DNA from: Undaria pinnatifida | Lineage: Eukaryota > Sar > Phaeophyceae > Laminariales > Alariaceae | DNA length: 64,000 nucleotides | Assembly (NCBI GenBank): GCA_012845835.1 | Contig: JABAKD010000019.1 | Span: forward strand, 5,689,494-5,753,493 | Direction of reading: 5' to 3' | In this document: positions 42,501-53,865 of the stretch, one piece after another | Position numbering within the stretch: position 1 is the first letter of the stretch | Layout: the number at the start of each line of letters is the position of its first letter | The notes under the pieces: generated by a model | The model's input: the letters and a program-made list of their open reading frames with translations, nothing else | Databases searched by the model: none | Told to the model about the DNA's origin: nothing | Made by a program: the position numbers and the translations under genes

Positions 42501-44392
42501 TCTGAAGGACCCCCGTGCGCATCCATCCCTTCCTTGACCATCTTTATCCCGAAGTAAAGGAACAGGAGCTGTTTGTTGAACACCGTCCGAACGCGTCATG
42601 GCATCGCAGCCCGAGACAGTGTGGTAAAAGAGGACACAGCGAACGGAGGAAGAAATACAACGCCAACGACAGCGGCGTCGGGGGGAGGGGGGGGGGGGGG
42701 GCGGGACGCGCGCGAGAGAGGGAGTCGGCGATAGTAAGAGGGAGAGAAGGACGACGGACAGGGAGAGAGAGAGAACACGAGTGGGAACGGGAAAGAGGGA
42801 GTAAGAAAAAAGGAAAGGGGGTCACTGAGGGAGCAGGTCACCAACCGCACCACCACTACCACCGCCAACACCCTCCAACCCCCCCTCCCCCGCCCCTCCA
42901 ACCCCCCCTCCCGCCCCCTCCCCTTACTATATTACTACCACCCTTTCCGCATAATAACATGCTACTGTAGCCCACCACCATCACCCCCACCACCACAAAC
43001 ACCAGTCCGTCCCCTCCCCAACTTCTCACCGCGCTGGCGTAGTGCGTGTAAGTCTTGGGCAGGATGGACGGTAGCGCGAACCCTAGAGCAGCAGATAACA
43101 CCGTCATCACCGCCAACGCACCCACAGCCCCACCAAACACCGCCATGCGCGGATAACTCATCGCCATAATGGCAGCGATGAAAAAACTGCCATAAAGAGT
43201 GGGGGGGGGTGGCGGGGGCAAGGGAGGCGATGGGTTGGTGAGTGTGGGTGCGGGTGCGGGGGTGAGGGAGGCGATGGAAGGGGGGGGGGGGGGGGTGAGT
43301 GGGGGAATGGGGGGGCGATGCAGTCAAAGGTGTTTACTACGACTGCCCAGCTTCGACAAAACCTGGTACGTTGTATTTTTAATCCTCCGGAGGATGGGAA
43401 AAGCACAGCGTAAGCTCACCAAATTCCATGTATACTCATAAAATTGTCAATAGTCCGGTCTAACTCCTCATTACAGTAGGTTGATAGTCCGCACTAAATC
43501 CTCATCAAATACGTATTTCCAGAAATTTCCCAGCAGGCGGTCGGGGTTAGAGCTAGGGTTTGATATTTGATGTGTTTCAACCATTTTGTCGAAGCTGGGC
43601 TGTGCCCCCCCTCCGCTTCTCTAGCTCATGCCCCCCCCCCCCGCAACCTCTGCATTTTCACCCCCCCTCCTTCCATAGTGAAAAAGAAGAAGCACCTGAG
43701 GTATATACGAGGGGTTGAGGGAAGACATTGGAATGAAACCGTATCTGCACGGCCCAATGGACTGCGCGAAAAAGCTAAAACTGCGATTTCGTGTAGGGGA
43801 CCTGGACCTACCAGAAAGAAGAGATACATACCAGTAGTCGGGAGGAGGAGGACGTGGCTACAAATATGTGCCCGTGTGGCACAACAATAGAGTAGGACTC
43901 ACATTGTAGAACATGAAATATACAAGGAGGGACGGGATGCGTTAGAGGAGGGGATGAAGACATTAGACGTATGTGACATAGAAGAGTTTGGCTGACTAGA
44001 GAGTAGCGAGAAAACGATCTCTATACTCGGAGATATATGGTGGCCGCAGACGGCGAAACAGGACGGGGATAGGATAAGCAAACATTTTCTATGTATTATA
44101 TGGAAGAAGCGCAATGACCGCCCAAATGTTGGAGGTGTCTCTATTAGGAGAAGGAACGGTGCTCCGTCTCGAAAGGGATGCGTGGTCAGTGGTCAAATGA
44201 CTAAGGCAAGCAACTAATGAGTACGCCCCCCCCCCCCCTCTTCTTCAATATCTCCATCTGTACCCCCCCCCCTTCGCTCGTAATCCCTCCATATTCTACC
44301 CGCCCCCGCCCCCCCGAATCTTACGTCTTATCTCCTATCTCGGTGGCAATGATCATCGCGACGCTGTTGGCAAAGGCAGTCCAAAAGCCTGC
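39595..44392 (-). CDS. TMEM165/GDT1 (UPF0016) family cation transporter, spliced
   Basis: Five - strand exons with GT-AG borders and matching phases: 44392-44325, 43186-43030, 42568-42488, 40521-40393, 39770-39595. Joined they give about 203 residues of the family core. The first copy of the signature, ATEIGDKT, spans exons 1-2 and is followed by FFIAAIMAM and a hydrophobic helix. Exon 3 has LLFLYFGIKMVKEGMDA. Exon 4 is the acidic loop (VEEELTKKNEGEPKK). Exon 5 has the second signature (MTFLAEWGDRSQIATIALAT) and GHSLCTGMAVIGGRML. Family members are Golgi or plastid Mn/Ca transporters acting in ion homeostasis and glycosylation. The last helices (after LAAR, phase 2) and the N-terminus are not in these exons. 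The exon 3-4 intron carries a scrambled retroelement, and the exon 4 start is partly duplicated at 40640-40700. Confidence 0.9.
40560..40990 (+). repeat. degenerate GACAGATCAC-type tandem tract in GDT1 intron
   Basis: 10- to 14-bp imperfect units of ACAGATCACA/GGACAG. A 150-bp unit including part of GDT1 exon 4 (CGTCAGCTC-TTC-CCACC on +) is duplicated at its left edge. Confidence 0.7.
41050..42475. pseudogene. scrambled Ty3/gypsy retroelement copy with large hairpin (in GDT1 intron)
   Basis: 41070-41745 (+) is homologous to 5880-6560 (nucleocapsid to protease region: TAGCGTAGCCGTAGCAAACG; TGTGCTCGAACACCCAACAC). It then joins the acidic gag N-terminus on + (41755-42080), which is followed after about 25 bp by the same gag part inverted (42106-42475, - strand). 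The inverted arms are about 280 bp, so the locus can fold back. The frames are broken. The - strand arm reaches to within about 10 nt of the 5' splice site of GDT1 exon 3. Confidence 0.8.
42600..42960. other. purine/pyrimidine-rich intron stretch
   Basis: AG-rich (42700-42830) then C-rich (42840-42935) low-complexity sequence within the GDT1 intron between exons 2 and 3. No coding. Confidence 0.6.
43376..43440 (-). repeat. family C repeat, 3'-end fragment (copy 4)
   Basis: On the - strand: GGTGAGCTTACGCTGTG, then CCCATCCTCCGGAGGATTAA and an A-rich end. Only the 3' 60 bp remain. Confidence 0.6.
44118..44240 (+). repeat. oligo-C-ended repeat, subfamily B
   Basis: TTGGAGGTGTCTCTATTAGG, GGTGCTCCGTCTCGAAAGGG, GACTAAGGCAAGCAACTAAT, GAGTACG, then C13. 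It resembles 23835-23955 and bridges subfamily B to family A by its GTGCTCCGTC block. Confidence 0.8.
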
Positions 44393-44399
44393 CTGGGGT

Positions 44400-45061
44400 G
44401 GCGTGGTTCCGCCTGCGGGCGGAGGCATTTCATTCTGCCGTGATAAATAGGCGGTTGTGCCAACGGGTAACAGGAGCGATTAGGGGGAGGGGTGGATGGG
44501 AGGGGAGGGGAGGGGAGGGGGGAAGGGGAGGCAACGGCCTGGTTTACCGACGAGTTGATCGACCCGTAAAGGGGAATATAAGGCAACATACGTAGTCGCG
44601 AGAGCGATAGAAACAGCAGCGACTACGGGTTCGGTAAGATCGTCACAACCGTCGAGCAAGACGAGCGACACGGGGGGGCAAAGGGGAAGGTGGGGGCTGA
44701 ACCAGCTTTCGTGCAACGGCGACTAGTACAAACGTGCCGTAATATAGATCCGACAGCGACGATGGAGCAGCCCAACTTGACACCCACTACCCCTTCCCCT
44801 TGATGCTGTTCGTTTCTGGTGGCTCTTATGGCAGCTTATGGGCGTTCCTCCACCAGCCACATACGCGTACTTTGTGCTGTGCGATACACACAACCCTGCT
44901 GAGGAACGGCCTAGGAAGGTCCGTTCTGTTTCAAACCTAAATGCGCTGTTCTTGCTGTTTTGTCACGTATCCACCACAGATTACAGGGCAAGTACGGTAT
45001 TCTGTGCAACAGGATACCACACCCAACCTAGTACTGTATGTACCAAGTATAACGGAGTACC
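44400..45061. other. unassigned stretch upstream of GDT1 exon 44392
   Basis: A - strand frame at 44716-44480 includes a hydrophobic segment (VAAVSIALATTYVALYS) that could be part of an exon, but no splice pair or family match supports it. Confidence 0.3.
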
Positions 45062-45384
45062 TTTTTTTTTTTTTTTTTTTTTTTTTTTCTTTGCACACTT
45101 TCACTTTCCAGCTTCTGGACAAGCCGTGGTCACAGGTGTCATCCCTTCTCCTCCCCGGTTCTTGCCTTCAATTTTTATCGCGCATAGGGCTCAGCAATCC
45201 CACTGCTCGTCGATTGTTCATCGAGTGTTGCTAACTCACGCTCTCGCGCTTTCCGCAAGTCAATTTGTCCACAAGAAAAAGTCCCAACGAATTTATACGA
45301 GTACGCACTCGGCGGGGCTCGAACTCACGAAACTGACCTATACCAGGCGCGAGGATAACCTGATACGCCACCGGGGCGACCGTA
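45062..45384 (-). repeat. tRNA-derived SINE (family S, copy 3) with A27 tail
   Basis: On the - strand: head CGGTCGCCCCGGTGGCGTAT at 45384, B-box-like GTGAGTTCGAGCCCCGCC, body, and a pure A tail of about 27 (T run 45062-45088). The long pure tail and good match to copy 1 suggest it is the youngest of the three. Confidence 0.85.
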
Positions 45385-46340
45385 TTCCGTCCTCGGTAAC
45401 CAGCGATATATTTTATTCTGCAGCGCTGAGTCTTGGAGCGTTAGACAGAAGTTGTGAGATAATATATAGAACTTTCTGCTATGATATAGTACGATACAGT
45501 GTGTGTTCTGTAGAGAGGCATATTTACCAGTCTCAACAGGGCGATCTAGCCCCTGACAAGCAGTGCCAAGAGTGAGCAGGGCGTATGCTGTGGTGACTTC
45601 ACCGATCATAGTACTGTACTTCGAACTACAATATCACGACAAAAACACGGGATACCCTTCTCCCTCTCTGTCGCTGTATCTCTCTCATACGATATGAAAA
45701 TATGAGTCTGTTTCGCTTGGAGGTTCGCCCCCAGCCGCGGCCGTTCGTCGTCGCCAAATCGTCACCATCATCACGAACAACATCCAATGCGCACCACACA
45801 GCCAATACTTCGTATAACATAAGCACCTGCCTCCTGTGTGCACGGTTTTATACCTAGCATACTGCTGCTGTTTTACCGCATGATATGAAAACGTAGCTCG
45901 GCAGACCTTTGTCCTGCGCTCGAACGCTGCACAGCAGTACCTGCAGTAGTAATCTGCCTAAAGGCAAAACTGTCTCTGTTGTTCACTTGTGTGTGTTCTT
46001 AACTTGAAACCAACATTTTGCGACGCACCCATGGTCAACCAACCTAGAATATCCAATGGCCGTACGGCTTCTTTATTCTTCATGCTGAATGCAAACCATC
46101 GCAAGACAGCAGTAGAGATGAGGTTGCGAGTTGGCTGACTATACTAACTGTAAGTAATGGTAACAATAAGTCGCCGACTGGCTGTTTGTTGGCTAGGTTT
46201 TGCAGTGAAAATAGTTGAGGGCGGCAATTTGCTTAGTTCTGCGGGTTAGCATCTGACTGGCGCGTCTGTGGCCCACCTTGTGTATGACACGAACGATAGG
46301 GGTAGTACTTTGTGGAGAACAGAATTTCTGAAAGACGGGA
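45385..46340. other. unassigned stretch
   Basis: Contains the inverted copy (46180-46270) of the repeat pair at 38405. A 66-residue - frame (45626-45826) has no motif. Confidence 0.35.
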
Positions 46341-46344
46341 CTCC

Positions 46345-46517
46345 TTAACGCCTTCACAACTGGAAACCCGTTTTGGGGGACAGATCACTGGAAGTTAGTA
46401 TCGGGAGGGGTTCTGGGGCCCCAAAGGAGTTAACGCCTTTACAACTGGAAACCCGTTTTTGGCAACACTTTACTCGGAATAAATACAGGGGGGGGGTTGG
46501 AGCTCTACAGAGGTTAA
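46345..46517. repeat. two abutting P MITEs sharing TTAA
   Basis: TTAA occurs at 46345, 46430 and 46514. Between them, two copies run in the same orientation, each with GCCTT-ACAACTGGAAACCCG and a GGAGGGGTTC- or GGGGGGGTTG-type right part. The outer context GACGGGACTCC...CCCAATATCGTCG is the satellite host sequence seen at 17495. Confidence 0.85.
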
Positions 46518-46877
46518 CCCAATATCGTCGAAATGGATGTCATTCTTGTTTTGCGCAATTATTCACGAACATATAATATCTGTATGCCTAGACCATGGGT
46601 TGCTCATTGGGTCGCACTTTCCTTCATTTCCCAGAAACTGTTTTACGGCGAGGTCGTGTAGAGCTCAAGCGAGGAACTTCAGAAAAAAAATGTGCCTACC
46701 GCAGCATGCGCCGCATATTAACATCGACTACGTCACTTATTTATACCGTATACGACGGTGTGCACCACACCCCCGGCAACAACCTTTGGAGCCTCTAAAA
46801 AACTCATCACTCAGTGTGTTGTACTCCGCAGGTGTGATATACAGCGTATCCCGGTGATAAAGTGGGTGATTATTTTG

Positions 46878-47003
46878 GGATTTCATAAAGCGCATCAGCG
46901 GGGTGGTATACTCTACGGGTGTGATAAAAAGGGTGTGATGTCAGTGGTAGCAAAGGAGTTCGGCTGCCACACTCCAAGTAGGAGGCACATATGTGGTTTG
47001 CCG
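46878..47003 (+). pseudogene. possible transposase helix-turn-helix remnant
   Basis: A frame reads KKGVMSVVAKEFGCHTPSRR, similar in style to the N-terminal HTH of Tc1/mariner-type transposases (GV...VA.EFG). The rest of the frame (to 47309) shows no DDE motif. Weak. Confidence 0.2.
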
Positions 47004-47309
47004 CAAAAAACACATGATCGAGCGTTGAGTACCGTTGTCGGTAGCAGCAGCAGCCGGCGCCGCCGAAGAGTTTTGCCTACTGCGATGGGCCACGCGTTCG
47101 CAAGGCCTTTGCGCCTCCTACACCTCCATGTTTCTGGTCTCCGTATGATGTTGTACGTTCGCACACCTGTGGATAAATACTGCCAAAGATACTGCGTGCT
47201 TTCTCACGTCTCTGCTCACATCACGGTATCACCCAAGTGGCATGTTGTGGGTGTTAGAGATCATGAGGCATGGCACCGCATGGGGTGTGGTATACAACGT
47301 CTAGGGTGA

Positions 47310-49160
47310 TGTACACCGTCGTACACGGTAGTTCACTTTTGCTATGCTACCCAGCTACTAATACTAGCTACCAAGGTAGCTGTGACGTACAGCCAACCAA
47401 CAGTCCTTAAGTAGGGAGCTACTATTATTATATTCGTGCACACGATCAATAGACACTCCCAAGTATAACAGTATTCGTCGTCCATCACTGACAGACATTA
47501 ATTGATTATTGTTGAGGTTGTTGTCTATCAGCCTATCGTACGGTGATGGCATCACAGCAGTAGCAACAGCCGCAGCAGCAGCAGCAGCAGGAAAACCGCT
47601 AATTTCTCGACCAGGACCTCGGTACACCCAACGACGTCCAGCCAACACACCAGCACACCCAGGGTTCCGTTAAAATGCCCACGTTTCAACGTTTTTGCTC
47701 CATTCCTTATGGTCTTCGCCAACCAACAAATGACTAGGCGGGAACTCCAGCCAGCTCACAGCCCTGGCGACAGCAGTGCCCCTATAGCCCGCACAAGTTG
47801 TTGGGGTAAAAGTACGCAAAATAGGCGCGGTGCACAAAATCACGGACAAAAGAGTAACGAGCACACAGGCCGAACGCAAAGTCAATATCGGCACATGTCA
47901 ACGGGTTTTAGACGAGAAAAACTGTATTGGTGGTGCGTCTTTCCAAAGCACATGCATCCACGACTCCCAAAACTAAACATCCTGGAAGGCCGCGCTTCAC
48001 AAGCCGAAGCATCCAACCACGGGTCACCCCATAACTGTTGTACGACGTAGCGCTTACAACCTTAGTGTTACGGTTCTGGTCAGGGTAATAACCTTAGGGT
48101 TGCGGTTCTGGTCAGGGTTTACGTTGCCTTCCCCCCGACCACCACCCTACCCTGATTATATTAGTCCATCTTTACGAGTACAGTTAGTAGTAAGGTAGGG
48201 TACGGAATCAAAGAATTTTTCCTGGAAACAGATTGGTCCAAAGTCGGGTAATACAGCCTCAGCAAAGCCGAAAGCAAAGCAACGAGAGCTGCCTTTGCTT
48301 TACCGCGACGCCATCGGATGGTTGTCGAACGCTATGACCCTAACCCGTATGATACCATACCAGTAAAGCCTGGCACAGGACATCTAAAAGTAGTAAACAG
48401 GTAAATAAGAGAGGCAGGCCGATATTCACATGAAAAGAAGAAACTCCGGGGCCTCTGCACTCACGTTATTAATATTAATAGTGATGAACGCACCCCGAAT
48501 CAGAAAACCAGTCTGGGCGACACGGTATTTCTGATTCTTAGCTTTAGTGTGTAAGTGTCCTGTACTATTGTATTGTCTAGGATAAAGTATGGGAATCCGG
48601 GAAAGGCGGGGAGGCCAAGTATGGGAATCCGGGAAAGGCGGGGAGGGCCGCCCACCAACAAGGTACATACGCATCCCGTGAACGTTTGTGATGTTCGATG
48701 TTTACCATGGAACACGTCCTTGGTCACGGTTGATGGCGATGACGACAACGTTTCATGTGAGGAGTGGGAATTGAAGTCGGCGCTGTCAGCTTTGGGGTCA
48801 TCGCGTTACACTCGGAAGGTACTCTACGAGCTTGGGAGACTACGTATCAACTACTGTACTCGTACCGCACGGTCGGCTGTTATGTATGTCGAGTACGAAC
48901 CAGCAGTGAAAAACAGAAGCACTGCTGCAGCAGTACATTGGTAGTGCACCCTGGAGTGCTGATATGCGCCAGCCGACGACACCGGTAGTATACCGGATAT
49001 CGGCACTACGTATTAGTTCCGATACCGATTTAAAAGTGCTTGTTTGAGTCGAGCTACGCGATTTCGTCGGAACTATAACGGCAATAAGCACTATTTCAGC
49101 CGGCACAACAGAGAGACCATCACTGCTGCTGTGCGTACCGTACGAGGGCTTCCCGCCGCT
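47310..49160. other. unassigned stretch
   Basis: No gene recognised. Includes a GCAGCAGCA run at 47570, TTAGGGTTGCGGTTCTGGTC-like repeats (48058-48120) and a 28-bp direct repeat (GTATGGGAATCCGGGAAAGG) at 48590-48650. Confidence 0.35.
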
Positions 49161-49254
49161 CCTCCTCAAGCAAAGAGGTAGGAGGAATGAAGCACACCGA
49201 GCAGCGAAACATCCAAAAGAACACCCCCTCCGCCTACTAGGCCCTTCCCTGCGC

Positions 49255-49423
49255 TACACCCTCCAATTCTGAAACCTTCTGACATCGTCCCGCCTCTCAC
49301 CATCGCGCTGTCTAATCCAGAGTGGGCGAAGGCGCTCCCTGCCGAGACGAGGACAGCAAGCACACTGAACGCAACAACCCAGGCAAGAGGGATGAACCTC
49401 GCTGTGACACTTCCCGACCCCAT
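49255..49423 (-). CDS. signal-peptide-bearing exon, possibly the 5' exon of GDT1
   Basis: A - strand ATG at 49423 opens MGSGSVTARF, then a hydrophobic core (PLAWVVAFSVLAVLVSAGSA) and a plausible cleavage after AFA, followed by about 20 hydrophilic residues to IGG. Candidate donors lie near 49258. It is on the same strand as the GDT1 exons, 4.9 kb upstream, and some GDT1 proteins have an N-terminal signal. The phase at the candidate donor does not match exon 44392, so an intermediate exon or a separate gene is possible. Confidence 0.35.
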
Positions 49424-49429
49424 GGCTCA

Positions 49430-51620
49430 GTCACCCGCGTCCCAGCGCAAATCTAGGTGATGAGAAAGCGCGGGGGGCGGGGGCGGTGCTCCCTGAAGGC
49501 AGCCGAAACCGGTCCTATCCCCCTTGGAGAGAGATGTTCCGACGCTGGGCTGGGCTGGGCTGGGGCACAGCACAGGGTGCACAGAAATTCAAGTGGTTGT
49601 GCGCTGTGGGCCAGGTGGGTTCAAAAAAAATCCCCTGGTTCCCGAGAGTTCTCCCGAATAAAAACGCCTCCGAAGTAATATAACTTTTTTAGCTATTATT
49701 TGTTATTTTCTTCTTTTGAGTCACATCATAAGCTGGAGAGCGAGCGCCTTCCTTTATTCTACAACCTGCTAGATCACCACGAGCACTCCCCAAACCCACT
49801 CAATCGACAGCCTGATCCCGCGAAACTCAAGAGCACACAAGGGCGTCGACGACCACTCTTCAGATCAGCAGAAACAAGACTCACCAAGGCTTCCTGTCAA
49901 CCGTAATCGACAGATTGGATACTGCAACAAATCAACCTAAACCTCAACGAAACAGCGAAGACTCAGAAGGTCATCATGGACCTGACACCTCCTCCGCCGC
50001 GGGCCGACATGGGCGAGCTCGTGGTATTCGAGAGCAAGCGATCCGGGTGAGCTATCCCCCTAGTTGTCGAGTTCAGCGGCGCAGCCGGCGAGGAGACAGA
50101 ACACACGCTTCCTGTTGCCTTCCGACTTTTTTTCGGCTTTCTGCTGTATTATTTTGTCATGCCTTTTCGGACCTACCCGAGGTTATGCGAGCATACCAAT
50201 GTAGATGTAAGTATAATCACTGGTTTTACATTATATTACTAATTAAACGGTCCTTATATTTCCGATCATATGGGTACTTATCACGATGTTGGATGCCAGT
50301 ATTTTCGGCATATTTCTTGGTTTCTGTGTCCCTTGTCGCGTGATCATGATTTGTATGCACAAGATGGGTCTTCTTTCTTTTTTAGCATTTTAGGTGCACG
50401 GCATTTCCAGTATTTTCGGCGTTTTTCTTGTTTTCTCTCACGAATTGTATGCACAAGATGTGCCATTTCCCGGAAAGGATGTTCTTTCGGGTGGATAGGG
50501 GTGTGAGGTGCAAACTGACCCTGGGCTCTCAATCTCAAGCAAAGGGAGGCGCAATTAATAGTGAGGTTCCGGGGTAGGAAAGCGTTGGCTCCTTCTAAAC
50601 ACGATGGGTCACCCTTGCGCACGTGCCTGGTAGACCTCACGCCTATATCATTAAACTATTTTGAACACATGCGTCAGCTTCTTATTCAACAGGTAGCTCT
50701 CACACATCAGCGTTCATTAGCGTTGCTGTTCCGAGCTCGCACAGCAGCACAGCAGTACATTGTAGTCTCGTCGAGATCAAGAGTTCTTTCATTGTTCAAC
50801 CATCATGTTGATTTATGTTGCGAATTTTTCACTTCTTGCTGGCTGCTGCGACGTGCGTGTGCGTGAGAACTGGAAGCGTGTTGCCTCGCGGCAGTGGCGG
50901 TACGGGTCTGTTGTAGCGCGTTGATGTCGATGTATCACACATGACGAGTAGTGGTGCCTCTGCAGTGGCGGTTGAGTACGTAGCTGGTATTCTATGGTAC
51001 CAGTTGGCCGCTGTAGCGCCTATGAAATCGCTTGGCGCAGATGACAGATGGGAACAATCAGTACTTTGTGGCAGTATGCGGAGTTAAGAGTAGCACCGGT
51101 TGCAGCTATAAATACACTGGCTGGTTTTATATACATACATACCTGCGCTTCGAAACGCTACTACTACTAGGTTGAGTAGTTATATTTTTCAGTTTTGCCT
51201 CTGGTTTCGGACATGTCTCTTCGTACGCACACTTTTAGCCGAAACGCCAAGGGGGTGGGCACAACTCGAACCTTGCGGTCACTGCTGTCGTCGAGGTTTG
51301 GGAGCGATCCGTGCAGTGCGTCGAGCGTGGCAAGCATTTAAAACGGTTTTGCCCGCGAGCATGAATCTAGCGATCGGCTTACGATAGGGCTTGTTTTAGC
51401 GTTCTTGGTTTCTTGCGCTTTCCGTTCATCAAGTCACGGAACCCTGATGTATACAGCAAACAGCAGGTAATATGTATAGATCGGGGTGCAGTACGTACAT
51501 TTACCGCCGTATCTGGTAAACATGTTCTACGATATGTTTTTGATTTTTGATCTTTCGTGTTCCACGTGTTTTTGTATCTATAAAGTCTCGGATCGTGAAT
51601 TTAGCAAATTTCGTACCTGG
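49430..51620. other. unassigned stretch
   Basis: A short + frame at 49975-50048 ending before GTGAGC (MDLTPPPPRADMGELVVF) could be an exon, but nothing joins it. 50290-50460 repeats GGCATTTCC/ATTTTCGGC words. No repeat family is recognised. Confidence 0.3.
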
Positions 51621-51623
51621 TGA

Positions 51624-51625
<2 letters not shown>

Positions 51626-51683
<58 letters not shown>

Positions 51684-51690
51684 GCTGTTG
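51626..51690 (+). repeat. (TTG)n microsatellite at a family F repeat
   Basis: About 21 TTG units directly precede a family F copy, which normally begins TTGTTGTTCT. The run therefore probably grew from the element's own end. Confidence 0.95.
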
Positions 51691-51865
51691 TCACATTAAC
51701 TCGCATAATCAAGCCCGTGGTCTCAGGACAGGCACCAGTCATTCTGGAGCTGAGGAATACCCCAGAGAAAAAACACAAACCAAAGGTGGTACACGCGTAT
51801 GTCACAGCTGACGCAATTCATGCCTCCGCCAGAAACGTATAAAAAGTGAAAAAGGGAGTCAGCCT
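51691..51865 (+). repeat. dispersed repeat F (copy 2)
   Basis: TTAACTCGCATAATCAAGCC, CGTGGTCTCAGGACAGGC and ATTCTGGAGCTGAGG match 14254 and 55735. The A-rich end is at 51840-51860. Confidence 0.7.
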
Positions 51866-52190
51866 ACGATGTGCCAGGTCCATACTGCTGGTGTATACGT
51901 CCCACTACTCGCGCCTGAAAAAAACGACTGATACCGCTTGAATATACCATCGCCAGTTAATCTACTACTGCCATACCGGTATCTGTTATCCGTTGTATCT
52001 GGTTATACATAAGTGGTCTCACATCCCAGGTGGTCTCACATGCCAGATTGTTTCAGTAGCCTTTGCGATGTTCTTAACCTACAAATCATACCAGGTAAAG
52101 TATACAATATCTGTTGATGTTTGATGTGGTCCGCACATTTTTTCTCAGTTTTTCGGAAACCCGCGGCGAAGCTGCGCTCGGGTCGGAGCC
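51866..52190. other. unassigned stretch
   Basis: Nothing recognised except a short direct repeat AAGTGGTCTCACATCCCAGG / GTGGTCTCACATGCCAGA at 52011-52047. Confidence 0.35.
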
Positions 52191-52193
52191 TTA

Positions 52194-52250
52194 GCCTGGG
52201 TTGGGGTTGGGGTTAGGGTTGAAGTTAGGGTTAGGGTTAGGGTTAGGGCT
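52194..52250 (+). repeat. interstitial telomere-like tract
   Basis: GGTTGGGGTTGGGGTTAGGG then TTGAAGTTAGGG and four TTAGGG units. It is short and internal. Typical of TTAGGG-telomere organisms; no subtelomeric context is evident. Confidence 0.85.
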
Positions 52251-53370
52251 AGTTTGTGTGGACGCCCTCTCGCGATTGGACAAAAAGAAATCACGCACAA
52301 AAAAATAGCCTAAAACTTCTGATAAAAGTAAATATATTTGGCACTTTATCTGGTACGATTTGTGGGTCGAGGGACGGAAACGGCGGGTTGATTGTTTCGC
52401 CAAAATTGCATATTGCGAAGGATTTCTTCTGAAATTTCAAGATAAACCTCTGCATATGCGCGTGGTATATACGAGTGCACCAACCGCCGCGGAACGTTTA
52501 CCGGGATCATGCTGCGTTGCTGCTGTTACTGCTGTACCTCGTAAAGGGCTGTGACTTGGCGGGCGACAAGGTCGCCGACTACTTGTTAGTTGGCTGTGTA
52601 TTATAGCAGGTAGGCTATAAATATTTTCACAAAACATTGCAGCGGCGCCAATTATCCGACTTTTTGGTTTTCCTTGTTTGTACATTTATGGGAAACTTGG
52701 TTTATGAGACTTGCTTCGGGCAAAAATGAAGCTATACTTTACTTCGTATAATGCAACGTCAATTTGCGTCCGGCGGCGCCTCCAGCGAGATCCAAGGGGG
52801 GGGCGTCCAGCGGGGTCCCCTCGTGCAGGCCGGCCTATTTTTCTCGCGTCGCTCGCTTGACTTCATTCGACGACGTACTGCTGTTGCTCGGTTGGTTGGC
52901 TCGCCAACTATTAATAGTGGGTGCAATAGCCTTGAAGTCAAGCCAACTCGCAGCCAAAAGTATACCGGTACCTATTGATGGGAGAAAACTACTAGATACC
53001 TGTTTTTGTAGTATGTTTGCCTTTAACGCAACGCCCACACTTTGTTGACCAACTACTTGGAATTAGAGTCGGTTGATAATTGGATCGTCAACTTCATTGC
53101 ATCAATTTCGCACTGCTGTGCTAAACAGTTCGAAATCAAGATTCGATGCTCTCACGGTTCGGTGACAAACTAAGAAGCAATGATTGATTGCACTTGAAGT
53201 CAGACCCTGACAAATTCTTGCAGTAGTATCAAACCGCCCAACAATAGTTCGAAATTGGGATATTCTACCCAAGACATTCGTTCGGTAGGTAACGAATCTG
53301 CCTACTGTATTCGATTTGCGGATTCTGTCTTAGCTGAATGTTTCCGGTTGTTCTAATCTACTACTTGGAA
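52251..53370. other. unassigned stretch
   Basis: Overlapping opposite-strand frames at 52751-53048 have no motifs. No repeat recognised. Confidence 0.3.
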
Positions 53371-53377
53371 GTAATCA

Positions 53378-53425
53378 GTGTAGTCCGTGGTCACAGAACA
53401 GGCTCCAATATGAGGGAGCGAAAGA
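53378..53425 (+). repeat. dispersed repeat F, small fragment
   Basis: GTAGTCCGTGGTCACAGAAC then AGGCTCC matches the centre of family F. Confidence 0.5.
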
Positions 53426-53773
53426 AGAAATGCCAGATCAGGAGGAAGCTAACAGCCACTTACCAGGTAGAAAACGGATAAAGGTTGTGGTTTCAAAGGC
53501 CGAAGGGGGCAGGGCCAAGGGTCAGTTTTATGGCAAGGCGATGGCGTAGAGTTAGAAAGAACGTTCACGCGAAGACAAAACAACAACGACAATAGCGACA
53601 AAGGCAACTACAGCACAACAATATCCATGTAGGTATATATCTCCGGCTGGTATTATTGTCGAGCGTGCGGTATCCTGTCAGCACGCGGCGTTTTACGCTT
53701 GCTGGAGGACGCGCGATACGTTACAGATATGTTTTTTTTTTTGCTATAACTTTTGTCTGAGTAACGGGGCTCC

Positions 53774-53865
53774 TTAACCCCTTCAGAGCCCCCGAACCCC
53801 TCCCTATACTAAATCCAAGTAAATTTGTTCCCAAAAACGGGTTTCCAGTTGTGAAGGGGTTTTAA
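53774..53865. repeat. P MITE with intact TTAA on both sides
   Basis: TTAA at 53774-53777 and 53862-53865 bracket 84 bp. The ends are CCCCTTCAGAGCCCC and, inverted, CCCCTTCACAACTGG. The flanks GGGGCTCC and CCGAAAATCGTCGGA equal the satellite unit at 17525-17550, which lacks the insert. The TTAA target and CCC-type ends fit a piggyBac-type non-autonomous element. Confidence 0.85.

Noticed and set aside
44480-44716. Hydrophobic - strand frame as an extra GDT1 exon
   Set aside because: No convincing splice sites or similarity to GDT1 N-termini.
46758-47309. 183-residue ORF as a full gene
   Set aside because: Only a weak helix-turn-helix-like segment; the rest has no transposase motifs, so only a low-confidence remnant is listed.
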